From contig JAUQQM010000004.1 of the NCBI GenBank assembly GCA_030549895.1, positions 1-47,462 of the forward strand: a stretch of DNA of 47,462 bases, given 5' to 3'. Every line of letters starts with the position of its first letter. The first letter of the stretch is position 1. The notes beneath the pieces are model-generated. The model was not told where the DNA came from, made no database searches, and worked only from the letters and a program-made list of their open reading frames with translations. The position numbers and the translations under genes are program-made. Below are positions 24,692-33,023 of the stretch, piece by piece. Source of the stretch: Patescibacteria group bacterium (lineage in GTDB: Bacteria > Patescibacteriota > Minisyncoccia > UBA6257 > HR35).

Positions 24692-25162
24692 ATGGAGCAA
24701 AAAGTAAGTAATTTGGTTTTAGTTGAAAAAATTACTTTAAAAAACTTTAAACAAGACAAGACTCTCTTAAGTAAATTTGTTAATTACATCTATGATTATT
24801 TCTATAAATTTGAAAAAATCAAACTTCAAAAAAATGATATAAAAAAACAAGTGTTAAAAAAGATTACCGACAAAAACAATGTTTACTTTGCTATTAGAGA
24901 AAATGAAAAAACAGTCGGCCTCGTTCATCTTTACCTTAGTAAAAAATATATTGATTTATGCCTTATTTATATTGAAAAACAATATAGAGGAAAAGGGATA
25001 GGTAAGCAAGTTATTAACTATTTAAGAAGATATTTTAAAAAGTTATCAAAAAAAATTAAATACTTTAGAATTGAAATTGATAGTAAAAATTATTACTCTC
25101 AAGAATTTTTCAAAAAGCTAGGAGCAAAGGAAAAAAGCGTTATTTATCTTTTAAAAATTTAA
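24692..25162 (+). CDS. GNAT-family N-acetyltransferase
   Basis: LCLIYIEKQYRGKGIGKQVINYLRRYFKK (Q/RxxGxG/A acetyl-CoA motif); YYSQEFFKKLGA. Confidence 0.85.
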   Translation: MEQKVSNLVLVEKITLKNFKQDKTLLSKFVNYIYDYFYKFEKIKLQKNDIKKQVLKKITDKNNVYFAIRENEKTVGLVHLYLSKKYIDLCLIYIEKQYRGKGIGKQVINYLRRYFKKLSKKIKYFRIEIDSKNYYSQEFFKKLGAKEKSVIYLLKI

Positions 25163-25953
25163 AATATAAATTTACGAACTAAAAGTAAAATTAAGAAAAT
25201 TAACCCAAAAATTATTCTATAATAACCAAATAAAGACAAGTCATTTTTTTGGAGATATTTTAAAAACCACTTAATAGTTATTAAGGCAAAAATAAATGAA
25301 CTAATTATCCCTACAAGAAGGGAAATAAAATTTTCGGGGCTAAATATTGGTGTTTGAAGACTTGTTTTATATAAATCATAGATTCCCGCGCTAACTATTG
25401 TAGGGATAGCCAAAAGAAAAGAATAAATGACAGAATCCTCTCTTTTGAAGCCTAAAAATAACATACCTAAAATAACAGCTCCAGATCTAGAGACTCCAGG
25501 GATAATTGAAATTGCTTGAATTAGTCCAATAAGAATTGCCTGGAGCCAGCTCATTTGATTTATTGTTTTATAAATTACTAGTTTTCCTTTTTTAATTAAA
25601 ATTTCAACTCCTAAAAATATTATTCCTCCTAAGATTAACATTAGGATTATTATTAACTCACTTTCGAAAAGAAGATTTTTTACAATTTTATAAAAAATAA
25701 GCGAAACTAGAGCTGTTGGAATAAAGGAAAGAATTAAATTTTTAATTATTTTTTTGTTTGAGGTTAAAATTTTAAAATAACTTAAAAGGACTGCTAAAAT
25801 TGCACCAGATTGAATAAAAACTTCAAAAAATTTATGAAATTCTGTTTGGGGAATATTTAAAATTTTTGAAAATAAAATTAAATGAGCTGTCGAAGAAATT
25901 GGTAAAAATTCTGTAATACCCTCAATTAAACCAAGAAAAAAAGCTTTAAGCAT
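25159..25953 (-). CDS. uppP: undecaprenyl-diphosphatase
   Basis: GLIEGITEFLPISSTAHLIL; GLIQAISIIPGVSRSGAVILGML. Confidence 0.95.
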   Translation of the reverse strand: MLKAFFLGLIEGITEFLPISSTAHLILFSKILNIPQTEFHKFFEVFIQSGAILAVLLSYFKILTSNKKIIKNLILSFIPTALVSLIFYKIVKNLLFESELIIILMLILGGIIFLGVEILIKKGKLVIYKTINQMSWLQAILIGLIQAISIIPGVSRSGAVILGMLFLGFKREDSVIYSFLLAIPTIVSAGIYDLYKTSLQTPIFSPENFISLLVGIISSFIFALITIKWFLKYLQKNDLSLFGYYRIIFGLIFLILLLVRKFIF

Positions 25954-26042
25954 ATATAATTATAAGCATTTTTTAAGATAATTTAAAAATGAGCAATTTT
26001 ATAGTGTTGATTTTTCAAAAATTAGGATTTATAATTATATAT

Positions 26043-26052
26043 TACCCGGGTA
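26043..26052. promoter_or_regulatory. CsoR-like operator palindrome upstream of csoR-type gene
   Basis: TACCCGGGTA perfect palindrome, 3 nt upstream of TATAAT (26056-26061). Confidence 0.55.
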
Positions 26053-26067
26053 TGGTATAATTAATTT

Positions 26068-26334
26068 ATGGACAAAGAATTGAAAAGAAAAATTTTAAAA
26101 AGATTAAATATAGTAAAGGGACAATTAGAAGGATTAGGAAAAATGGTAGAAAATGAAAAATATTGTATTGATATTTTGATTCAATCAATGGCAATAAAAA
26201 ATGCTCTATCGGGGATTGAGGATTTAATTTTAGAAAATCATTTTCGAACTCATGTTCCAAAACAATTTAAAAATAAAAAAGAAATTGCCATTAAAGAATT
26301 ATTAAAAATTTTCAAATTAGCAAAAAGAAAATGA
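26068..26334 (+). CDS. metal-sensing transcriptional repressor, CsoR/FrmR family
   Basis: KRKILKRLNIVKGQLEGLGKMVENEKYCIDILIQSMAIKNALSGIEDLILENHFRTHV. Confidence 0.92.
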   Translation: MDKELKRKILKRLNIVKGQLEGLGKMVENEKYCIDILIQSMAIKNALSGIEDLILENHFRTHVPKQFKNKKEIAIKELLKIFKLAKRK

Positions 26335-26882
26335 AAAAGCTTTTAATTATTATTTTATTATTTTTTGCCGTTGTTTCTTTTGCTTTTGCTCACAGTGAAG
26401 ATGCTGAATTGAATGCTGAAATTCAAAAAGGAAGGGAACTCTTTGAAAAATTACAGCAAGGAAAAATTACCTGTCAAGATTTAACTAATGAAGATTTTCA
26501 TTCAATTGGTGAATATGCTATGGAACTTATGGTTGGTGGAAGTGATCATCTTTTAATGAATCAGATGATGGAAAGAATGCATGGTAAAGAAGCTGAAGAA
26601 CAGATGCATATAAATATGGGGAAAAGATTTAGTGGTTGTGAAACTGGTTATAATAAGTCGAATTGGATGATGGGACCAATGATGAATATGCCGATGATGG
26701 GTTATTGGGGATGGTGGAATTTTTCTAATTGGAAAGGTTGGAGTATTTTTGCTCCTATTTTTGCGATTGTTGGTGTTTTTTGGATGTTAATTGTTTTAAT
26801 TTTCCCAATACTTATTTTAGTTTTATTCATTTTGGGAATAATTTATTTAATCAAAAGATTAAAAGAAGGAATTAATAAATAA
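26331..26882 (+). CDS. secreted/membrane Met-rich protein, likely metal binding
   Basis: Signal peptide; MMGPMMNMPMMGYWGWW Met-rich patch; C-terminal TM helix. Confidence 0.7.
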   Translation: MKKLLIIILLFFAVVSFAFAHSEDAELNAEIQKGRELFEKLQQGKITCQDLTNEDFHSIGEYAMELMVGGSDHLLMNQMMERMHGKEAEEQMHINMGKRFSGCETGYNKSNWMMGPMMNMPMMGYWGWWNFSNWKGWSIFAPIFAIVGVFWMLIVLIFPILILVLFILGIIYLIKRLKEGINK

Positions 26883-26883
26883 A

Positions 26884-27972
26884 ATGGTAAAGAAAATTCA
26901 AAAGGAAAATAAAAATTATTATCAATGTGAAATTTGTGGCTATTATTATGAAAGTGAAGGATTAGCAAAAGAGTGTGAAAAGTGGTGTCAAGAGTGCAAA
27001 AGCTGTAATTTAGAGATTATAAAACAAAGCATTGGTAGGGAAGAGATTGAAAAACGAAAAGTATTTAATTTTGGTTCGTTGGTTTTGGGGGTTTTGCTTG
27101 GTGGTCTAATTGGTAGTTCAGCAGTTTTTTTGATGAATTATAAATTAGAAAGCAATAAGCAAACTTCGCTTTCTTTTGTTCAGCAAGTGGTGGCGAATGT
27201 TTTACCAAGAGAGGGATTTAAAACAAAATTAGTTTTGGGTGATGCTGTTAAAAAAATGGTTGATTGTGGGGTAATTGATTTAGAAAAAATGAAGAAAATT
27301 TATAATGGGCAAATTCCTGAATATTTTCAAAAATTAATTAATGGTTATTATGAGCCTTTAGTTATTGATCAAGAAACAGCTAATTACCTTTTAAATATTT
27401 TTTGGCCTTTGGGACTTTCAAACAAAACTGAATTTAATAAAAATATTCCTTTTACTGAGAAAGATTTACCTTATTTAGCTTCAACTGGTGGTTGGTGGTT
27501 AGGTAAGAAAGATAATGGAGCTGAATATTTTAATAAATGTGAAATTATAAAATTAACTCCTAAGCAAGAGGAAATTGTTTATGAAGTAGCTCAAAATACT
27601 TTTAGGCCTTGTTGTGATAATTCAACTTTTGCTCAAGATTGTAATCATGGTTCAGCTTTACTTGGAGCTTTAGAACTTGCAGCCAGTCAAGGATATTCAA
27701 AAGATGAACTTTATAAATTGGCTCTTCAGTTAAATTCTTTTTGGTTTCCTCAAAATTATGTTAAGATTGCTTTATATAAAAAGTTAGTTGAAAATACCGA
27801 CTGGCCAATTCATGCTGGTTCGCGAGAAAGTTCGCAAGAGTTAGCATTAATAAAAGAAATTATGTCAGTTAAATATTCTTCAATTTCGGGTTATCTTCAA
27901 AACGTCGAACAAAAATTAGCAAAATTAAATCTGCCAGAATTTCAGTCATCTGGCGGAAGTTGTGGATTATAA
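26884..27972 (+). CDS. membrane protein with N-terminal Zn-finger-like Cys cluster, metal locus, unknown function
   Basis: YQCEICGYYYESEGLAKECEKWCQECKSC; TM helix; CCDNSTFAQDCNHGSALLGALELAASQGYS. Confidence 0.7.
   Translation: MVKKIQKENKNYYQCEICGYYYESEGLAKECEKWCQECKSCNLEIIKQSIGREEIEKRKVFNFGSLVLGVLLGGLIGSSAVFLMNYKLESNKQTSLSFVQQVVANVLPREGFKTKLVLGDAVKKMVDCGVIDLEKMKKIYNGQIPEYFQKLINGYYEPLVIDQETANYLLNIFWPLGLSNKTEFNKNIPFTEKDLPYLASTGGWWLGKKDNGAEYFNKCEIIKLTPKQEEIVYEVAQNTFRPCCDNSTFAQDCNHGSALLGALELAASQGYSKDELYKLALQLNSFWFPQNYVKIALYKKLVENTDWPIHAGSRESSQELALIKEIMSVKYSSISGYLQNVEQKLAKLNLPEFQSSGGSCGL
27817..27847 (+). repeat. GTTCGC element E8 (direct, partial)
   Basis: ggttcgcgagaaagttcgcaagagttagcat; encodes GSRESSQELA in frame. 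Confidence 0.75.
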
Positions 27973-27974
27973 AA

Positions 27975-28454
27975 ATGAAAAACAAAAGTATAATTTTAGG
28001 GTTAATAATAGGTTTTCTTTTAGTAGGGTCATTTGTTGTTTTAGTAAAAAATCAATCTTCAAAACAAACTAAATTTTCTGGTATGCTAGTAACTCTTTAT
28101 AAATCACCGACTTGTGATTGTTGTGCCCAATACGCAAATTATTTAAAAGCAAATGGCTTTAAAATTGAAGTTAGAAAAGTTTCTGATCAAGAACTTGAAA
28201 ATATTAAGAGGCAAAATAATATTCCTTATAATTTATGGTCTTGTCATACAGTTTTTTTAAATAATTATTTTGTTGAAGGTCATGTTCCAGTTGAGGCAAT
28301 TGAAAAACTTTTAACTGAAAAACCAGAAATTAATGGTATTGCTCTTCCAGGAATGCCTTCTGGCTCCCCTGGGATGCCAGGAATTAAATTTTATCCATTT
28401 AAAATTCATTCAGTCAAAGACGGTAAATATTTAGGAATTTTTATTCAAATCTAA
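27975..28454 (+). CDS. DUF411 domain protein (metal-resistance associated)
   Basis: LVTLYKSPTCDCCAQYANYLKANGFKIEVRKV...VFLNNYFVEGHVPVEAIEKLL; ATG 27975 gives a clean signal peptide. Confidence 0.88.
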   Translation: MKNKSIILGLIIGFLLVGSFVVLVKNQSSKQTKFSGMLVTLYKSPTCDCCAQYANYLKANGFKIEVRKVSDQELENIKRQNNIPYNLWSCHTVFLNNYFVEGHVPVEAIEKLLTEKPEINGIALPGMPSGSPGMPGIKFYPFKIHSVKDGKYLGIFIQI

Positions 28455-28464
28455 CTTAGAGAAA

Positions 28465-28986
28465 ATGAAATTATTTTTAATTTTAATATTTACTATAACT
28501 CTACCTTTCGAAGTTATTTTTGCTCATTGTCCTTTATGTACTGCAGGTGCAGGTATTGGAGCTCTTTTAGCTAAGCAAATTGGAATGAAACCTTCAGTGA
28601 TAGGAATTTGGATAGGGTCTTTTTCTGTTGCTCTTGGAATATGGATTTTTAATATTTTACGTGTTAGCACTTTAGCTAATTTTGTAAAAATTTTCCTTAT
28701 TTTAGTTTCATTTCTTTCAATCGTGCTCCCTTTAAAAACTTATTTTTATGAAATTGGCTCTTTCTATCTTTATCTTTTTGGAGATTATGGAAGTTTATTT
28801 AACAGGACATATGTATATGATAAATTTTTGGCTAGTTCAATATTGGGCGGAGTTGTAATTTTAACTTCTCCTTTAATTAGTAAGATAATTACTAAATTAA
28901 GAAAAGGAAAAACTTTTGCTTTTCAGGGCCTTATCTTAACATTTTTGATTCTTGTTTTATTTAGTATTTTCTTTCAGTTTTTATAA
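28465..28986 (+). CDS. polytopic membrane protein with CPLC motif
   Basis: Signal peptide then AHCPLCTAGAGIGALLAKQIGMKPSVIGIWIGS; several TM helices. Confidence 0.7.
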   Translation: MKLFLILIFTITLPFEVIFAHCPLCTAGAGIGALLAKQIGMKPSVIGIWIGSFSVALGIWIFNILRVSTLANFVKIFLILVSFLSIVLPLKTYFYEIGSFYLYLFGDYGSLFNRTYVYDKFLASSILGGVVILTSPLISKIITKLRKGKTFAFQGLILTFLILVLFSIFFQFL

Positions 28987-28988
28987 AA

Positions 28989-29414
28989 ATGGTAAAAGAA
29001 GTGTTTATACTTTTACTAGTGAATGTATTTTTTTACCTAATTTTTACATTTTTCAGTAATTTTAGAAATAAATATTTTTGTACAGTTTGTGCTTCGGTCT
29101 TTAGTACTTGGCTTTTATTTTTGATTTTAAATTACTTTGGATACTTTACTAATAAGGTAATTTTAGCTATCTTAATTGGAGCAAGCGCAAGTGGAGTTTT
29201 TAATCTTTTAAAGGAAAAATTAGGTCTTTTCAAATTTCCATTCATTTTAACTTTATTTTATTTTGGCTATTTTCTTTTAACAAGAGAGTTAGATTTTTAT
29301 AACGTAGCAATTTTAATTTTTCTTTGGCTAGTGTTTTTAATTTTATTTTTTGTCTATAAAAAACAAAATTTTAAATATTTTTTAAAAATATTAGATTGCT
29401 GTAAGAATTGGTAA
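28989..29414 (+). CDS. polytopic membrane protein
   Basis: 141-aa hydrophobic ORF starting 2 nt after the preceding gene; Cys motifs KYFCTVCAS and LDCC. Confidence 0.65.
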   Translation: MVKEVFILLLVNVFFYLIFTFFSNFRNKYFCTVCASVFSTWLLFLILNYFGYFTNKVILAILIGASASGVFNLLKEKLGLFKFPFILTLFYFGYFLLTRELDFYNVAILIFLWLVFLILFFVYKKQNFKYFLKILDCCKNW

Positions 29415-29438
29415 GTTATTTGAGTTATAATTTTTAAT

Positions 29439-30707
29439 ATGGGAATTTTTGATAACACTCTTAAAAAACTAGAAAAAGCAAAGGAAATTTTAAAAAATCT
29501 CGAGGGACAGAAAGTTGAGGAGGTGTTTGAAATTTTAAAAAGTCCTCAAAGAGTTATAACGGTTACTCTTCCCTTAAAACGAGATGATGGTAAATTAGAA
29601 TTTTATAAAGGCTATAGAATTGAACATAATAATTTCTTGGGGCCATATAAAGGTGGAATCAGATATTCTCTCTATGTTGATGAAGATGAAATAAAAACTT
29701 TAGCTTTATTAATGACTCTTAAATGTGCTTTAATCGGCTTACCATTGGGAGGAGCTAAAGGTGGGGTAAATGTTGATCCAAAAAGTCTTTCAGAGGGAGA
29801 ACTAGAAAGACTTTCAAGAGAATATGTTAGAAAGATTTATGATTTTATTGGGCCAGAAAAAGATATTCCAGCACCTGATGTTGGGACAAATTCTAAAATA
29901 ATGGATTGGATGGTTGATGAGTATCTAAAAATTAGCAAAAAGAAAGATATATATTTGTTAGCTAGTTTTACAGGGAAATCAGTTCAAAATCACGGCCTTG
30001 AGGGTAGAGAAGAAGCAACTGGTAAGGGTGGGGAAATAATTTTAGAGTTTTTGACTAAAAAATTGAACTTTAAAGAACCTCTTAAAATTGCAGTTCAAGG
30101 TTTTGGGAATGTTGGTTATAACGTAGCTAAATTTTTATTTGAAAAAGGTCACAAAATTGTTGCTCTTTCTGATAGTAAGGGTGGAATATACTGCCAAGAT
30201 GGTTTTGATCCAACATTAGTGATGAAATGGAAAGAAGAAAGAGGATCAATTAGTGATTATTTAAAAGAAAATATTAATGATTCAAAATCAAAAATCAAGA
30301 TAACCAACGAAGAAATTTTAGAACTAGAAGTTGATGTCTTAATTCCTGCGGCTATTGAAAATGTAATTAATCAAGATAATGCTAATAAAATAAAAGCTAA
30401 GATAATTTTAGAAATGGCCAATAACCCAACAACAAATGAGGCTCAAAAAATTCTAGAATCAAGAAAAATAATTGTTATTCCTGATATCCTCGCTAATTCT
30501 GGTGGTGTGGTAGCTTCTTATTTTGAAATGCTTCAAAATATTAAAAATGAAAAATGGACAAAAGGAAGAGTATTTTCTGAATTGAAAGATTATTTATTTA
30601 AAGCATTTGAGGAAGTTTGGTACTATTTTGAAAAATTTAATCTTAGTCTTAGAGATAGTGCTTTTACGATTGCTCTAAAAAGAATCAGCCAAGCTTATCA
30701 ACTATGA
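29439..30707 (+). CDS. gdhA: glutamate dehydrogenase
   Basis: YRIEHNNFLGPYKGGIRYSLYVDEDEIKTLALLMTLKCALIGLPLGGAKGGV; GFGNVGYNVAKFL. Confidence 0.95.
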   Translation: MGIFDNTLKKLEKAKEILKNLEGQKVEEVFEILKSPQRVITVTLPLKRDDGKLEFYKGYRIEHNNFLGPYKGGIRYSLYVDEDEIKTLALLMTLKCALIGLPLGGAKGGVNVDPKSLSEGELERLSREYVRKIYDFIGPEKDIPAPDVGTNSKIMDWMVDEYLKISKKKDIYLLASFTGKSVQNHGLEGREEATGKGGEIILEFLTKKLNFKEPLKIAVQGFGNVGYNVAKFLFEKGHKIVALSDSKGGIYCQDGFDPTLVMKWKEERGSISDYLKENINDSKSKIKITNEEILELEVDVLIPAAIENVINQDNANKIKAKIILEMANNPTTNEAQKILESRKIIVIPDILANSGGVVASYFEMLQNIKNEKWTKGRVFSELKDYLFKAFEEVWYYFEKFNLSLRDSAFTIALKRISQAYQL

Positions 30708-31360
30708 AGCAAAGTAAAAAAATCTTAAGAAAGAAGATTTTTAAGCTTGTCAATAAAGAGCTAAAAAAGATTTATCCTCAAATAAAAATAGCTTTAAATT
30801 TTTCTAATCAATGGGAACTTTTGGTAGCAACAATTCTTTCAGCTCAGACTACTGATAAAAAAGTAAATGAAATTACCGAAAAGCTTTTCAAAAAATACAA
30901 AACTTTAGATGATTACTTAAAGGCTGATCTTAAAGAGTTTGAAAAAGATATTAAAGGAGTAAACTATCATAAAAATAAAGCTAGGTTTATTTTAGAGGAT
31001 GCTAAAATAATAAAAGAAAAATTTAATGGGAGGGTTCCTAACAAATTAGAAGAGCTTTTAGAGCTTAAAGGAGTTGCTAGGAAAACAGCAAACATAGTTC
31101 TTTCTGTTGGCTATAACATTTATGAAGGTATTCCAGTTGATACTCATGTTAGAAGATTAAGTCAAGTTTTAAAACTTACTGATGAAAAAAAGCCTGAAAA
31201 AATAGAAAAAGATCTAATGGAAATAATTCCTAAAGGGAAAGAGTGGATAGAATTTCCTTTAAGATTAATTCAATACGGAAGAGATTTTTGTCCAGCTAAA
31301 AAACATAATCATGAAAAATGCCCCCTTACAAAGCTCTTAAAGAAAATAGGCGTGAAATAA
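30704..31360 (+). CDS. nth: endonuclease III (HhH-GPD)
   Basis: LLVATILSAQTTDKKVN; LLELKGVARKTANIVLSVGY...IPVDTHVRRLS. Confidence 0.93.
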   Translation: MKQSKKILRKKIFKLVNKELKKIYPQIKIALNFSNQWELLVATILSAQTTDKKVNEITEKLFKKYKTLDDYLKADLKEFEKDIKGVNYHKNKARFILEDAKIIKEKFNGRVPNKLEELLELKGVARKTANIVLSVGYNIYEGIPVDTHVRRLSQVLKLTDEKKPEKIEKDLMEIIPKGKEWIEFPLRLIQYGRDFCPAKKHNHEKCPLTKLLKKIGVK

Positions 31361-31361
31361 T

Positions 31362-31553
31362 ATGAGTAATTTTCTTATTATTGCAGGAGTTTTTCTAATT
31401 TTAGTAGGCGTTCTTTTAAAATTTAAATTTCTCTTGCCAGGGGATATTTTAATTAAAAAAGAGGGGTTTATTTTTTACTTTCCAATTGCAAGTTCTCTAG
31501 TTGTAAGCATAATTCTTACTTTAATTTTTTGGATAATAAGCAAAATTAAATAG
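31362..31553 (+). CDS. DUF2905-like small membrane protein
   Basis: LLKFKFLLPGDILIKKEGFIFYFPIASSLVVSIILTLIFW. Confidence 0.75.
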   Translation: MSNFLIIAGVFLILVGVLLKFKFLLPGDILIKKEGFIFYFPIASSLVVSIILTLIFWIISKIK

Positions 31554-31573
31554 GGATGTGATATAATTTAAAA

Positions 31574-32131
31574 ATGTTAAATTATCCCGATTTTAACTTT
31601 TTAGATGAAAAAATTCTTTCTTTAATCAAAATATTAATAATTTTTTTAATAGCTTATTTTTTAATTCCTTTAGCAATTTCGTTAATTTTTAGAACAACAT
31701 ATAAACTAAATCAGAGATTGATGAAATTTCAAAAAGAAAGGCTTCATACAATTGAAAAAACTATAAAACTGATGGTAAAATTTATATTAATTTTTATTTT
31801 CATTTTTGCAATTCTTAACTATTTAAAAATTAAAATCACAGCAATCTTAACTGGTACTGGGATTGTTGGTGGTGCATTAATTTTAATTTTTCAAAATAGC
31901 TTAAGAGATTTATTTACTGGATGGATTTTTGTTTTCGAGGATGTTTTTAGAAAAGATGAAAACGTTCTTATAAATAATTCTTTTAAAGGGAAAGTTATAG
32001 ATTTAACTATACGCTACTTAATTTTGGAGACTGAAGATGGTTCAATTTTATACATACCATTTAGTAAGATAGATTTTATTCAAAATCTATCTAGAAAGAA
32101 AGAATCAAACAATGATAGAGGAACTTTATGA
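31574..32131 (+). CDS. small mechanosensitive channel (MscS family)
   Basis: LTGTGIVGGALILIFQNSLRDLFTGWIFVFEDVFRKDENVLINNSFKGKVIDLTIRYLILETEDGSILYIPFSKI. Confidence 0.9.
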   Translation: MLNYPDFNFLDEKILSLIKILIIFLIAYFLIPLAISLIFRTTYKLNQRLMKFQKERLHTIEKTIKLMVKFILIFIFIFAILNYLKIKITAILTGTGIVGGALILIFQNSLRDLFTGWIFVFEDVFRKDENVLINNSFKGKVIDLTIRYLILETEDGSILYIPFSKIDFIQNLSRKKESNNDRGTL

Positions 32132-32975
32132 TGAAAAATTGAAAATTTTAGAAGAAAAAGCAAACGAAATAAGAAGGTTAATTATAGAAATGTTATTTGA
32201 AGCTGGTTCAGGCCATTCAGCTGGACCACTTGGAATGGCTGATATTTTTTCTGCTTTATATTTTCATATTTTGCGTCATGATCCTAAAAATCCAAATTGG
32301 CAAGATCGAGATAGGCTAGTTTTGTCTAACGGTCATATTTGTCCTGTTCAATATGCAGCTATGGCTCTAGCTGGTTATTTTCCGAAAGAAGAACTTAAAA
32401 CTTTAAGAAAAATAAATAGTCGACTTCAAGGTCATCCTCACCGAACCAGTCTTCCTGGAATTGAAAATACTTCAGGCCCCTTAGGTGAAGGAATATCGCA
32501 AGCAATAGGAATGGCAATTGCCGCAAAACTTGATAAAAAAGGTTATCATATTTACTGCATAACTTCTGATGGTGAGCATCAAGAAGGGAATATTTGGGAA
32601 GCTTATATGTTTTTAGGTAAAAATCAACTTGAGAATTTAACTATTATTATCGACCGAAATTATATTCAAATTGATGGTTTTACTGAAGATGTAATGCCCC
32701 TTGAACCATTAAAGCAGAAATTAGAATCTTTTGGTCTTCATGTCTTAGAAGTTGACGGGCACAATATAAGAGCTTTTGTAGACGCTGTTAGAGAAGCAAG
32801 ATCAGAATGGAAAAGAACATCAGTAATTATTGCTTATACAATTCCAGGTAAGGGAGTTAGTTTTATGGAAAAAAAATTTGAATGGCATGGAAAGCCACCA
32901 AATAAAGAAGAAGCAAAAAAAGCAATTGACGAACTTAGAACTTTAGGTGGTAAAATTATTAGTGAGCATCAATAA
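32112..32975 (+). CDS. transketolase, N-terminal (TPP-binding) subunit
   Basis: AGSGHSAGPLGMADIFSALYF; GPLGEGISQAIGMAIAAKL; TSDGEHQEGNIWEAYMF. Confidence 0.95.
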   Translation: MIEELYDEKLKILEEKANEIRRLIIEMLFEAGSGHSAGPLGMADIFSALYFHILRHDPKNPNWQDRDRLVLSNGHICPVQYAAMALAGYFPKEELKTLRKINSRLQGHPHRTSLPGIENTSGPLGEGISQAIGMAIAAKLDKKGYHIYCITSDGEHQEGNIWEAYMFLGKNQLENLTIIIDRNYIQIDGFTEDVMPLEPLKQKLESFGLHVLEVDGHNIRAFVDAVREARSEWKRTSVIIAYTIPGKGVSFMEKKFEWHGKPPNKEEAKKAIDELRTLGGKIISEHQ

Positions 32976-33023
32976 ATTAAGTTTTGCTAATTGCAAACAA
33001 ATTTTTTTAAATATAATTTAAAT

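Noticed and set aside
25159-25953. uppP as immunity gene of the putative lanthipeptide locus
   Set aside because: UppP is a normal housekeeping gene; adjacency alone is not evidence of immunity function.
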